A stretch of DNA of 64,000 bases from Saprospiraceae bacterium (GCA_016710585.1 JADJVN010000001.1:310001-374000), one strand, 5' to 3'. Positions 18,802 to 27,924 are shown, counted from the stretch's first letter. A program made the numbers and translations. The notes: generated by a model not told the origin, from the sequence alone.

Positions 18802-19299
18802 TTAAGCACCCCTCCTCAACTCATCAATCAACTGATCTAACTTTTCTCTTGTCAGATTCTCATGATAATGATATTCAGGTCCTATCTGAAGCACTGGTCC
18901 AGTACCACATGCTGCAAGACATTCTACAGGCTTTATAGTAAACAAACCATCAGCAGTAGTCTCTCCAACTGCAACACCCAATTTATCTTCCAAGTAATGT
19001 ATTAATTCTTCTGCGCCTACATTACAACAAGGCCCTGTACGACATACCTCCAAGACATATTTACCTATAGGTTTCAAATGAAACATCGTATAAAAACTCG
19101 CTACTTCATATACTTCTATAGGCTTAATATCAAGAATCTCAGCAACTTCATCCATCACGTCAACAGGAAGCCAACCATTCTCCTCTTGTGCAATATGTAA
19201 CAAAGGCAGCAATGCAGATTTTTTTCTATCTGCTGGATAGCGAGAGATGATATCTGCTATTTCGCCTTTCCTTTTTTCTTTGATGTATTCTATATTCAT
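18802..19299 (-). CDS. nuoE: NADH-quinone oxidoreductase subunit E
   Basis: 165-residue thioredoxin-like 2Fe-2S subunit (cluster N1a). Ligands lie in EVCRTGPCCNVGAEEL and PVECLAACGTGPVLQI. N-terminal helical part SALLPLLHIAQEENGWLP and VASFYTMFHLKPIGKY are canonical. Complete in one frame. Confidence 0.96.
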   Translation of the reverse strand: MNIEYIKEKRKGEIADIISRYPADRKKSALLPLLHIAQEENGWLPVDVMDEVAEILDIKPIEVYEVASFYTMFHLKPIGKYVLEVCRTGPCCNVGAEELIHYLEDKLGVAVGETTADGLFTIKPVECLAACGTGPVLQIGPEYHYHENLTREKLDQLIDELRRGA

Positions 19300-19340
19300 T
19301 TTACAATATGTAAAAATTCTTTATTTATTAATTAGTAGCA

Positions 19341-19418
<78 letters not shown>

Positions 19419-19420
19419 TT

Positions 19421-20647
19421 CTAAGCATCCAACTCACCTGCAATCACATTCAAGCTACTCATCACCACAATAGCATCTGACAACAATTGTCCTTTAACCA
19501 TCTCGGGATAAGCTTGATAATAAATGAAACAAGGTCTTCTGAAATGCAATCTATATGGACTTCTTCCACCGTCTGATATCAGATAATACCCCAATTCGCC
19601 ATTGGCTCCTTCTACAGCTTGGTAAACTTCTCCAACTGGAGCTTCGATCTCTCCCATGATAATTTTGAAGTGGTAGATCAATGCTTCCATATTCTTATAC
19701 ACCTCAACTTTTGGCGGTAAGTAATAATGGTCTGCATCAGCATGAAAGATACCAGCTGGTTCAGCCTCAATCTTCTTTAAAGCTTGCTCTATAATGCTGA
19801 TACTTTGCCAAATCTCTTCATTTCTCACTAAGAATCGATCATAAGTGTCCCCTGTAGTTCCTACTGGAATATCGAACTGGAAATCCTCATAAGAACAATA
19901 TGGATCCGATGCTCTAAGGTCATAATCTAATCCACAAGCTCTTAAGTTCGGACCAGTAAAACCATAATTCAACGCTCGGTCAACAGATAAAGGTCCAGTA
20001 TCTATCGTCCTGTCCATAAATATCCTATTGCGTGTCAATAGTGCTTCAAACTCTCTCCAGACAGGAGGAAAATCCTTAAGCCATTGACGTGTCAATTCAA
20101 ATACTTTCGGTGTAAAATCTCGCTCAAAACCTCCAATTCTACCCATATTGGTCGTAAGACGTGCACCACAGATTTCTTCGTAAATCTCATAAATGCGCTC
20201 TCTATACTGATAAACATAGGTAAATCCAGTTAATGCGCCAGTATCCACACCCAAAATTGAGTTACAAATGATATGGTCTGCAATTCTAGCCAATTCCATG
20301 ACTAAAACCCTCATATAGTCAACTCGTTTTGGTGTTTTGATCCCAAGGAGTTTTTCTACCGTGAGATGCCAGCCTGTGTTGTTGATAGGCGCTGAACAGT
20401 AATTCAATCGATCTGTCAGTGGCGTGATTTGATAAAATGGCCTTCTTTCGGCTATTTTTTCAAATGCACGGTGGATATAACCCACTGTCTGTTCACCACT
20501 TACGATGCGTTCCCCATCCAACTTGAGGACATTTTGGAAGATGCCATGTGTCGCTGGGTGGGTAGGCCCTAAATTAAGAGTGGTATATGGAATTTCCGGG
20601 TTTTCCGGTTTTTGTATTTCTGCGAGATACTCGAGATTTGTTTTCAT
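19421..20647 (-). CDS. nuoD: NADH-quinone oxidoreductase subunit D
   Basis: 49-kDa-type quinone-site subunit of about 408 residues. The start is set at ATG 20647 (MKTNLEYLAEIQ), preceded by AGTAAGG; the longer frame begins with a TTG. Motifs: LNLGPTHPATHGIFQNVLKL, GYIHRAFEKIAE, LTDRLNYCSAPIN, RVLVMELARIADHI and the C-terminal SDAIVVMSSLNVIAGELDA. First gene of the minus-strand operon; in most genomes nuoC would precede it, but here nuoABC is 11 kb away on the other strand. Confidence 0.96.
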   Translation of the reverse strand: MKTNLEYLAEIQKPENPEIPYTTLNLGPTHPATHGIFQNVLKLDGERIVSGEQTVGYIHRAFEKIAERRPFYQITPLTDRLNYCSAPINNTGWHLTVEKLLGIKTPKRVDYMRVLVMELARIADHIICNSILGVDTGALTGFTYVYQYRERIYEIYEEICGARLTTNMGRIGGFERDFTPKVFELTRQWLKDFPPVWREFEALLTRNRIFMDRTIDTGPLSVDRALNYGFTGPNLRACGLDYDLRASDPYCSYEDFQFDIPVGTTGDTYDRFLVRNEEIWQSISIIEQALKKIEAEPAGIFHADADHYYLPPKVEVYKNMEALIYHFKIIMGEIEAPVGEVYQAVEGANGELGYYLISDGGRSPYRLHFRRPCFIYYQAYPEMVKGQLLSDAIVVMSSLNVIAGELDA

Positions 20648-20671
20648 CCTTACTGATGCCTTACTTTGCGG

Positions 20672-20679
20672 CAAAAGTA
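20672..20679 (-). promoter_or_regulatory. Putative -7 element upstream of nuoD
   Basis: On the minus strand the bases read TACTTTTG, a match to TAnnTTTG, 25 bases before the nuoD ATG. No good -33 box is seen. A promoter is needed here because nuoC is not upstream. Confidence 0.4.
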
Positions 20680-20769
20680 AGGGAAAATGACTTCCTTTTA
20701 AAGAAAAAGGATTGAAAAATAAAATTTAGTTCAACTAAAAGGACCATTTTTGCTCACTAAAACTTCCTT

Positions 20770-21824
20770 ATGATGAAAACATTATACGTATTTATTCTGA
20801 CGCTATTTATTATATCAAGCTTAAATGCACAAGAAAAAACTAATTATTCTAATCTTAAGAATGAATTAAAAGCCTTAAAATTTCAATTATCTAGTCAAAA
20901 CAAACAAAATAATGCTCAAGCTGCTGTTTTGACATATTTGTTGGACTCTTTTCACAATTCATATGAATCAATGGGTGAATTCTACTAAAACAGAAAATAT
21001 GAATAACTTAAATGGTCTTACTTTGCATGATGTTAATTTTACTTGGCTACATTCAAACTCAATATGGGATCCTAGAACTAAAAGAATTTATCAATATAAT
21101 TCAAATTCTTCTCTTATTGAATATATTACTCAAAAATGGGATGCAAACATAAATCAATTCATCAATACAGATAAATTAAAATTAAGCTATAATTCAAATC
21201 AAGATATTGATACATTTCTATTCTTAAGCTGGGATACATTAAGTAATCTATGGGTGAATAGAACACAATTTATTTCTAAATATGATAATCAGCACAATGA
21301 AATAGAAAGTGAGCAACAAGAATGGGATATTACTACAAAATCTTGGAAGAAAGAATCGTTGTTCAAATATTCTTATGATCAAAATAATAATATAATTTTA
21401 ATTATCGAATACCAATGGCTCAATAATAATTGGATAGAACTTTACAAATCAAAACAGAATAATACTTATGATATAGATCTCAATTTAATAAAAGTGATTA
21501 ATCAAGATTGGGACACAACTAGTTATACTTTTATAAATTATGACAAAGTAGATTATTTTTATTCCAAACATGATATCATTTCAAATACTGAATCTAAAGA
21601 AAAGTCAACAATAAAAATTTACCCCAATCCTTGCCAAGATTTCATCACAATTAATGGTATGACTTCGTCATCAAACTTATCTTTATTCGATCTACAATCT
21701 AATCAAATTCAAGTTAAAAACGATAACGACAGAATAGATTTGAGCAATCTCAATTCAGGTATTTATCTTCCTCAGGATTCGAAAGGAAAATGAAAATCTA
21801 ACATTTAAGATTATAAAAATCTAA
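20770..21824 (+). pseudogene. T9SS-sorted W-rich repeat protein with two frameshifts
   Basis: Signal peptide MMKTLYVFILTLFIISSLNAQ, then a frame break near 20945-20965 and continuation as NQWVNSTKTENMNN through several 35-40-residue Trp/Tyr-rich repeats (for example QQEWDITTKSWKKESLFKY). A second shift at about 21768-21772 (TATCTTCCTCAGG where the paralog has TATTTTCTCAGG) removes the last residues of the sorting domain; correcting it restores the tail and a stop at 21822-21824. The intact paralog at 22307-23557 defines both breaks. The sorting motif IYPNPCQDFITI is visible. Either a decayed copy or sequencing indels. Confidence 0.7.
21622..21796. repeat. Near-identical T9SS tail sequence, copy 1
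   Basis: About 175 bases starting CCCCAATCCTTGCCAAGATT match 23356-23530 with only a few substitutions and one 1-base indel, whereas the coding sequence upstream of the two copies is clearly diverged. It encodes the type A sorting domain. Confidence 0.9.
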
Positions 21825-22306
21825 CTTCAAAATCTTTAAGAATCTTTCAATGGCTTGTGTAATGCATTATTGTAATGTGTTCATCTTTAGATTTTCTTGA
21901 TAACTCAATCTTTTGATATAAATTAACCTAAACAAAAAAAATTCCAGCAAAAAAAGCTTTCTATAATTCCCTAAAACTATCTGAGAACTCATATTCATGC
22001 TTTAGATACTATGTCTATAATTGACGCAAACGCAAGATTTTATGATAATTTAATAAATTTACTACAAACTTTTTATGAATTTTCAAAAAATTATAGCAGT
22101 CATGCAGCTTTTATAACAATATTCCAGTAGTGGTTTAAGTAAACGATTGTTTTACAAAATCTAAAAAACTTATTCAAAAAATTCAGCAAATGAAAAAAGT
22201 ATTTACAGCATTTCATATTTTATTGATGTTGCCTAGATATACTCATACGCAAATTAGCAACTCTACAAGTCTCACTAATCTTAGGTATATTCTTTATTAT
22301 AATAGC
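21825..22306. other. 482-base spacer without a supported gene
   Basis: AT-rich sequence with no RNA gene, repeat or promoter that stands out. From ATG 22190 an open frame (MKKVFTAFHILLMLPRY, then THTQISNSTS) runs into the next gene; it looks like a second, older signal-peptide-like segment and could be the remnant of another secreted protein's start, but this is weak. Confidence 0.4.
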
Positions 22307-23557
22307 ATGCTAAATTTGAAAATACTAAACTTTATTTTCCTCACAATAGTAATTGTTTCAAACATTGAAGCTCAAGACCAGACAAAAAATCCTGACAGCA
22401 GAAAAAAAGTTGAAGCCTTAAAATTTGAAATTGCCACCCAAGCAAAAAAGTTAAAACTACAAGGGACGACTTTACTCGACTCCGCGCATTGGGCAACTTG
22501 GTCACCAAGTAAAAACCAATGGATTCACGACGAAAGGTATTTGTATTATTACGAAAGTAAAAAGCTTGATTCAACTTTCACTATAAATCATGTAAGTCTT
22601 AATAATAATGCTTGGGAAAATTTCAATCAAACAACATATACATTTGATTCAAATCGATTTTTGACAACTATTGAAGAAGTAGATTGGTACGATAATCTGA
22701 ATCAATACCAAAATGATTTTAGAGAGGAATTTATTAATGATTCAAAAGGTCTTGCACTTTATAAATCCATATATAATTGGAATAAAAATATTTCTCAATG
22801 GGAATTATCTTTTAAATTTATAAACAAATATAATTCCAATTCGCAATTAGTTGAACAAATTCATCAAACTTGGGAGAAAGGACTGAATCAATTAGTCAAT
22901 GATGTAAAAATAGTTTATATCTATGACACAATTCAAAATACTCAAACAAGAATTTCACTATTTTGGGATGCTTCTAATCAACAATGGAAAAATGGATTCA
23001 AATATTTATATAAATTTGACAATAATAATTCACTGATTGAAAAAGAAGATTTTAGTTGGGATGATAGTACTGACTTTTGGAAGCAAAGAGACTTAATAAA
23101 ATATACTTATGATCATCTTAACAATATTGAGGAAACTACTTATTACGAATGGAATAATAATTCATGGCTTGAATATTATAGATATAAAAGCAATAATAAA
23201 TATGATGCAGAGAATAATTTAATTCAAAATTTCTATTTAGAATGGGATGTAACTAATCAATCATATGTTAACATTTATAAATATGACTACTTCTATTCAA
23301 AACATATAGTCAATTCTAATAAAGATACAAAAGAAAATTCAAACTTAAAAATATCCCCCAATCCTTGCCAAGATTTCATCACAATTAATGGTATGACTTC
23401 GTCATCAAAGTTATCTTTATTCGATCTACAATCTAATCAAATTCAAGTTAAAAAAGATAACGACAGAATAGATTTGAGCAATCTCAATTCAGGTATTTAT
23501 TTTCTCAGGATTCGAAAGGAAAATGAAAATAAAACATTCAAGATTATAAAGCTGTAA
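22307..23557 (+). CDS. T9SS-sorted W-rich repeat protein
   Basis: About 416 residues from ATG 22307, chosen because it opens a clean signal peptide (MLNLKILNFIFLTIVIV, cut after NIEAQ); an in-frame ATG at 22190 would add 39 residues. The body contains at least five repeats of 35-40 residues around a W-x5-W plus Y/F pattern (for example NWNKNISQWELSFKF, LFWDASNQQWKNGFKYL, FSWDDSTDFWKQRDL). It ends in a type A sorting domain (ISPNPCQDFITI to KTFKIIKL), so it is predicted to be exported by T9SS to the surface or medium. Function unknown; paralog of the frameshifted gene just upstream. Confidence 0.8.
   Translation: MLNLKILNFIFLTIVIVSNIEAQDQTKNPDSRKKVEALKFEIATQAKKLKLQGTTLLDSAHWATWSPSKNQWIHDERYLYYYESKKLDSTFTINHVSLNNNAWENFNQTTYTFDSNRFLTTIEEVDWYDNLNQYQNDFREEFINDSKGLALYKSIYNWNKNISQWELSFKFINKYNSNSQLVEQIHQTWEKGLNQLVNDVKIVYIYDTIQNTQTRISLFWDASNQQWKNGFKYLYKFDNNNSLIEKEDFSWDDSTDFWKQRDLIKYTYDHLNNIEETTYYEWNNNSWLEYYRYKSNNKYDAENNLIQNFYLEWDVTNQSYVNIYKYDYFYSKHIVNSNKDTKENSNLKISPNPCQDFITINGMTSSSKLSLFDLQSNQIQVKKDNDRIDLSNLNSGIYFLRIRKENENKTFKIIKL
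23356..23530. repeat. Near-identical T9SS tail sequence, copy 2
   Basis: Partner of 21622-21796, direct orientation, about 1.7 kb apart. It contains the complete sorting-domain frame, with TATTTTCTCAGG where copy 1 carries an extra base. Confidence 0.9.
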
Positions 23558-23561
23558 AATT

Positions 23562-24305
23562 TTATCGCAATGCGTCGATCTTCTTTTCCAGCCTTTCGAA
23601 TTGCTTGGAGACAAGATCACTCTGCATGCTTCGAGGCTCTTGAAACGAAATATGGGCTACATAAGACCATAGCTCAGTGATATCCTCATAGCTTATTGTA
23701 TAAGGAATGTACTCTGGATTATCAGAATTCAGAATCAGCTGTTTTTTAGATTCATTTTTGATCAATCGTTTATAGGCTACGCCGTCTGAATCGGATACAA
23801 CCACATAGGTTTTATTGTCTTTGACTTGATCGATAGACTCCAAATATTCACAGATCACGATGGAGCCAGTCTCTAATGGTGGCATAGAGTTTCCATTGAT
23901 TTCAAACGCTCTGTATTGACCTTGCGACAATTTTGGAATTGAAATTTTTGGTAGGGTTTGAATATACTCTGGCTCTGAATAACCTGCTATATATCCTGCT
24001 GCTGCTTTCGTATTGACTAGCTCTATATTGTTTTTGCCCTCATTGTCCACAGTGATTGTGATCACTTTCATTTGTCCCATCTTAAGATATTCTATTCCCT
24101 CTATACTCAAATCTTTCTCCAACAGCTCATCAATCGGAACTGAAAACTTTTTTGAAAACTGGAGAATCAAATTCAAATTTGGCTCTGTATGTCCTCGTTC
24201 ATAATCTCCCAATGTCGTTCTTGGGATATTCAATTCTTCTGCTAGTTCTTGCTGAGAAAGACCAATTTTTCGTCTAAGATGTCGGATATTACTTGAGAAA
24301 TACAT
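23562..24305 (-). CDS. XRE-family repressor with S24 (LexA/CI-like) peptidase domain
   Basis: 247 residues from ATG 24305 (MYFSSNIRHLRRKIGLSQQE). The N-terminal helix-turn-helix LSQQELAEELNIPRTTLGDY binds DNA; the C-terminal half is an S24 domain with a possible AG cleavage site (AAAGYIAGY), the catalytic Ser in EINGNSMPPLETG and the Lys in DGVAYKRL. Such regulators self-cleave with RecA or respond to other stress. The last 25 residues form a short coiled coil. It is divergent from the SET-domain gene and is the likely regulator of that promoter region. Not evidently part of a prophage: no phage genes lie nearby. Confidence 0.87.
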   Translation of the reverse strand: MYFSSNIRHLRRKIGLSQQELAEELNIPRTTLGDYERGHTEPNLNLILQFSKKFSVPIDELLEKDLSIEGIEYLKMGQMKVITITVDNEGKNNIELVNTKAAAGYIAGYSEPEYIQTLPKISIPKLSQGQYRAFEINGNSMPPLETGSIVICEYLESIDQVKDNKTYVVVSDSDGVAYKRLIKNESKKQLILNSDNPEYIPYTISYEDITELWSYVAHISFQEPRSMQSDLVSKQFERLEKKIDALR

Positions 24306-24316
24306 AGTTTTTTTTG

Positions 24317-24324
24317 CAAATATA
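24317..24324 (-). promoter_or_regulatory. -7 element of the XRE/S24 gene
   Basis: Minus strand reads TATATTTG, a perfect TAnnTTTG, 11 bases from the ATG at 24305, so the leader would be very short. Confidence 0.5.
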
Positions 24325-24375
24325 TAATAAAATGTCGAATATATCGTCACTTTTTAAAACTAATTTGATCATTAA

Positions 24376-24391
24376 TTCGAATTCGTTCGAA
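24376..24391. promoter_or_regulatory. Possible operator between the XRE/S24 and SET genes
   Basis: TTCGAATTCGTTCGAA holds two TTCGAA palindromes separated by TTCG; the core TCGAA recurs at about 24335. Position in a divergent promoter region beside a CI-like repressor suggests autoregulation. Inference only. Confidence 0.35.
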
Positions 24392-24421
24392 ACCCTGTGT
24401 GATTTTTAGGGTTCTTTAAAG

Positions 24422-24835
24422 ATGCAGGATAACAAAGAAAAATTGCTTGATGAATTAGCTTCTACATTTGCCATGCTTAAAGCTTCACCCTTACACGGTG
24501 TTGGTGTATTTGCCATTCGCCCCATCCAAAAGGACGAAACAAAAATATTCAGCTCAGAAATAGGTGAATGGGTTGAACTTAGTTTTGAAGAAGTCTTAAA
24601 CTTTTCTCCTGAGATTCAAGCTTTAATTGAAAATTATTGTCTTTTTGATGAAAAGGGATATTTTGTTCCAGCCCATGGATTTAAGTCTATCGACTTGAGC
24701 CTTTGCCTCAACCACAGTGATGATCCCAATCTGAGATCAATAGAAGACGGAGCATATTTTATTGCAATACGAGATATTTTCCCTGGAGAAGAACTTACTG
24801 TGGATTACGGGACCATTTGCGATTCTAAAGAATAA
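24422..24835 (+). CDS. SET-domain protein
   Basis: 137 residues with a compact SET domain, the fold of protein-lysine methyltransferases. Diagnostic features: SPLHGVGVFAIRPIQKDE at the start, SLCLNHSDDPNLR (SAM/active-site NHSxxPN) and PGEELTVDYG with the catalytic Tyr. No pre-SET or post-SET cysteines, as usual in bacterial single-domain forms. The substrate is unknown; bacterial SET proteins have been linked to ribosomal proteins or DNA-binding proteins. It starts 31 bases after the TTCGAA operator-like repeats. Confidence 0.85.
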   Translation: MQDNKEKLLDELASTFAMLKASPLHGVGVFAIRPIQKDETKIFSSEIGEWVELSFEEVLNFSPEIQALIENYCLFDEKGYFVPAHGFKSIDLSLCLNHSDDPNLRSIEDGAYFIAIRDIFPGEELTVDYGTICDSKE

Positions 24836-24881
24836 ATTATTTCTTTAATACAACAGAATAAAATTGTGCCAATCTCAGGTT

Positions 24882-24917
24882 AAAAATAAAAAATCCGAGA
24901 CAGTTTCCCATCTCGGA
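24882..24917 (-). terminator. Terminator of the BlaI-BlaR1-PDZ operon
   Basis: Stem TCCGAGA/TCTCGGA (24894-24900 with 24911-24917) with a 10-base loop. On the minus strand it is followed by ATTTTTTATTTTT (24882-24893), so it terminates the minus-strand operon. Confidence 0.85.
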
Positions 24918-24973
24918 CGCATAAAATTTTGGTTATTAAACTATACTACTTGTACCAAAGGTAACAAGTTTTT

Positions 24974-26077
24974 CTATTTTACAATAATTTTTTCAGAAAT
25001 AATTTTTTCACCTTGTCTGATATTTAGGATTAATGTTCCCTTTGCATCATTTAGATTTATTTCTTTATTATATGTTCCATCAAAGTTATCAATCTTTTCT
25101 GAATAAACTTCCTTACCATTCAGATCCAAAACTTGAACTGTCGTTGGGGTCTTTGCTCCTGTAAAATTTACTTTTAGGAGGCCTTGATTTGGATTGGGAT
25201 AGCTCCCATTATATTCTATCATAAGAGATTCATTCTCATCATTTGTCTGCATCTTGATGGTCTTTGTTTCATTTGACTTATTGAATACTTCGATATTTTT
25301 GTTATCCCCTTGGCTTTTTATGATTATTCTTTTATCACCATCAATGATCTCTTTTGTCTCACCCCCATCTTGATCGCTATTTATGATGATAGTCTTTTCG
25401 ATTTTTTTCTCTGAAGTGCCGCAGGTTCCTTGTCTTGGTTTGCAGCAGTTGTTTTGACCTTTACAGCATTTACTGGAAAGTGTTGCAGCAGCTTCTTGCA
25501 ATTTTACTTTGCTTGAATTTATATCTCCGTTGCGCATATACTTCACTTTCACCTGATCACCTGGACTATTTTTAGACAAAGCCTCGATAACATCAAGCAT
25601 ATTTTTGACTTTCTTACCATTTAATGCAAGAATTAAATCTCCTGCCAGCAAGCCTGCATTTTCGGCTCCACTGCCATCATAAAGTCCCAAAATATTAGCC
25701 CCATTGTCTCCTGGCGCATCTTCTAGTTGAATTCCTAAAACAGCTTTGTTCTGGGGAATAGATGATGATCTACATTCTTTCTTTGAATTTGTATGCTCAT
25801 CATCAGTAATAAACTCCATTTTTTTATCGAATATTATCTTGTGTTCCTTCCCGCTTTTATCCCTCCAAATTTCTTGCTTGCCAGAATCATTTACCCCTTC
25901 CGCAACCATAATTGAATCAATTAATTTTTGAATCTCTGCATCGGTTAATTTCTCATCACCTTGTCTTTCGATCTTCTTGACTATAATTCTTTTATGCGTT
26001 TTTGATTGGTCCTCTTGCCCGAATATTGATGAAGACATCAATGCTATTGCAAATAAACTTAAGATTATATTTTTCAT
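24974..26077 (-). CDS. Secreted PDZ-domain protein with T9SS sorting domain
   Basis: 367 residues: signal peptide (MKNIILSLFAIALMSSSIFG), charged N-terminal region, a PDZ domain about residues 110-195 (VLGIQLEDAPGDNGANIL, GLLAGDLILALNGKKV, DVIEALSKNSPGDQVKVK), a short Cys-rich stretch (SSKCCKGQNNCCKPRQGTCG) and a type A sorting domain beginning SYPNPNQGLLKVNF. No protease domain, so it is a binding or scaffold protein. Third gene of an operon after blaI- and blaR1-like genes, 14 bases downstream, which suggests BlaI-controlled expression. Confidence 0.85.
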   Translation of the reverse strand: MKNIILSLFAIALMSSSIFGQEDQSKTHKRIIVKKIERQGDEKLTDAEIQKLIDSIMVAEGVNDSGKQEIWRDKSGKEHKIIFDKKMEFITDDEHTNSKKECRSSSIPQNKAVLGIQLEDAPGDNGANILGLYDGSGAENAGLLAGDLILALNGKKVKNMLDVIEALSKNSPGDQVKVKYMRNGDINSSKVKLQEAAATLSSKCCKGQNNCCKPRQGTCGTSEKKIEKTIIINSDQDGGETKEIIDGDKRIIIKSQGDNKNIEVFNKSNETKTIKMQTNDENESLMIEYNGSYPNPNQGLLKVNFTGAKTPTTVQVLDLNGKEVYSEKIDNFDGTYNKEINLNDAKGTLILNIRQGEKIISEKIIVK

Positions 26078-26091
26078 TTTATTTGGTTTAA

Positions 26092-27444
26092 TTAGTTAAC
26101 TTCATTTGATTGTGGAGCCATAGTTTTTTTTGTTTCAGTATTTATTATACTAGTTTCTGTAATGACTTGTTTTGTTTCATGAAGACTATCATTTATTACA
26201 ATAGTCTGTTCTTGAAAAGTGATTTTTTTCTCAAGGATGATTGGTTGGTTATTATCGTTACTTTGTTTATTGCTAATGACCTGAACAATTGAATATAATT
26301 CTCCATTATTCAAATCTATATCTTTGGTCTCTATCAATATCTTATTCTCAATTTTGTTGGATTCATGAATATCAGATTTGTTATTCATATGTCTTACTGC
26401 CTTTGTTATTTGTCTAGATTGATTTAAGCATATTTCAAAGCCACTTTGTAATTCAGAATGATATGAAATTTGTTGTTTCTTTTCCTTCTGCAAAAATCCG
26501 CCTATCCCTATTAATAATAATAACAATACACTTATAGAAATTTTACCAAAACTATTGTTTTTTGGCTCACAATGTTTAATATTGAATAGAGATTTAATCC
26601 TAGTGCTTAATTCTTCTCCTGTCCCTGAAAATGCAAGAACAGGGTACTGTGATTTTATTTTATTTTCTTCCAGTTCTATTAGCAATTTTGAATATTCCAG
26701 TTTGTTATCCAATGTGTCCACTACTTTTTGATCAGCAATTAGCTCTCTAAGTAGCTTCATTCTATTTACCAAATAAATGATTGATGGATTAAAATAAAAT
26801 ATAATTTGATAACAGCTTAAAATAACATTCCATATATGATCTCTATTTAAGACATGTGTAAGCTCATGAAGCAATATTGATTTGGTCTCATGTAATCCAA
26901 GCTTATTTACCCAAGCCATTGGCATAATAATTACAGGTTCGACTAATCCCATGACAAATGCCGATGGTACTTTTTCAGAAATCATTAAAGAAACACGATT
27001 TGAAATTTTAAATGTTTCTTTAAATTGTAAAAATATTCGATTAATTTCTTCTGGAATTTTTATTGAAGCTAACTTTTTTATTCTAAATAAATATAACTGT
27101 GAACCTAGGTATTTTAAGCAAAAAAATAGCGCACCAATGATCCAAAAAATAACGACTATGAAAGAAACAATTCTTGCATCAAATTGAGAATTCAAACTCT
27201 CAAAAAAGAACTGAAATGTTTTTTTAAAAAATAATAAAATAAAAATAAGTAAAAAAATAAAACTTGAAAAAAATAATTTTAGATAAGCGAATTGAATTGC
27301 TATGATTTTTCTTGTCTTCGGCAATCGATCAATATAACTATAAATAAATACAAAAATTGCTGCTAACCATATGGAATGAAATAAATAATTGGACAGTGCA
27401 ATTATCCATTCTGTTGAAAAATGATTAGATAATTGTTGTATCAT
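26092..27444 (-). CDS. BlaR1-type M56 family membrane metallopeptidase
   Basis: 450 residues. Several N-terminal transmembrane helices, then the zinc motif LLHELTHVLNRDH of M56 peptidases around residue 190, another transmembrane helix near residue 310 (ISVLLLLLIGIGGFLQ) and a C-terminal soluble domain of about 130 residues without similarity to penicillin-binding sensor domains. Family members sense an extracellular cue and trigger cleavage of a BlaI-type repressor. It overlaps the regulator by 4 bases (ATGA). The signal is unknown; beta-lactams are only one possibility. Confidence 0.87.
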   Translation of the reverse strand: MIQQLSNHFSTEWIIALSNYLFHSIWLAAIFVFIYSYIDRLPKTRKIIAIQFAYLKLFFSSFIFLLIFILLFFKKTFQFFFESLNSQFDARIVSFIVVIFWIIGALFFCLKYLGSQLYLFRIKKLASIKIPEEINRIFLQFKETFKISNRVSLMISEKVPSAFVMGLVEPVIIMPMAWVNKLGLHETKSILLHELTHVLNRDHIWNVILSCYQIIFYFNPSIIYLVNRMKLLRELIADQKVVDTLDNKLEYSKLLIELEENKIKSQYPVLAFSGTGEELSTRIKSLFNIKHCEPKNNSFGKISISVLLLLLIGIGGFLQKEKKQQISYHSELQSGFEICLNQSRQITKAVRHMNNKSDIHESNKIENKILIETKDIDLNNGELYSIVQVISNKQSNDNNQPIILEKKITFQEQTIVINDSLHETKQVITETSIINTETKKTMAPQSNEVN

Positions 27445-27824
27445 TTATTCTCATTTTCCATTTTCGAAATAAATGATTTTAAATCAGCGATCTCAGATTT
27501 ATTTGCCTTATAGTTGCCAAGTGTTTGCATCACCAACTCCATAGCCGAGCCTTGGAATACTTGTTTGATGATATTATCAATAAATCCATTCTGTACATCT
27601 TCCTCCTGCACTAGAGCAGTGTAAACATGTGTTTTACCATTTAATTCTCGAGAGCAAAGTTTTTTATCAGCCATAATTTGCATAATCTTCAGAGAAGTGG
27701 TATAACCGATATCTCTTTTTTGGCTAACTATTTTATGCACATCTTTGACAGTCAAAGATCCCTCTCGCCATAATATTTGCAATATCTCCAGCTCTGATTC
27801 AGTGGGCTTTAACTTGGTACTCAA
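27441..27824 (-). CDS. BlaI/MecI/CopY-family repressor
   Basis: 127 residues with the winged helix: PTESELEILQILWREGSLTV, GYTTSLKIMQIMADKKLCSR and GKTHVYTALV; the C-terminal helix mediates dimerisation and contains the usual cleavage zone. The frame starts with TTG (27824); there is no ATG close by. A palindrome 40-60 bases upstream (27861-27893) is a good operator candidate. Confidence 0.9.
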   Translation of the reverse strand: MSTKLKPTESELEILQILWREGSLTVKDVHKIVSQKRDIGYTTSLKIMQIMADKKLCSRELNGKTHVYTALVQEEDVQNGFIDNIIKQVFQGSAMELVMQTLGNYKANKSEIADLKSFISKMENENK

Positions 27825-27860
27825 TTTTTAGATTTTAAACAAAATTACGAAATGAAAAAC

Positions 27861-27893
27861 TAATCTATACGAAACCATTCGTATTTAAGATTA
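27861..27893. promoter_or_regulatory. Candidate BlaI operator
   Basis: TACGAA (27868-27873), ACCA, TTCGTA (27878-27883) form a perfect inverted repeat, with outer arms TAATCT (27861-27866) and AGATTA (27888-27893). It lies just upstream of the blaI-like gene, as BlaI dyads do. Confidence 0.6.
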
Positions 27894-27924
27894 TTTTAAC
27901 TTTATCACTTATTTTAATGGTGCC

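Noticed and set aside
23562..24305. Prophage signal from the CI-like repressor
   Set aside because: No integrase, structural or lysis genes nearby; the gene sits among chromosomal accessory genes.
20760..24350. Integrative element in the region between the nuo halves
   Set aside because: No integrase, transposase, att-like direct repeats or tRNA; inversion explains the layout better.
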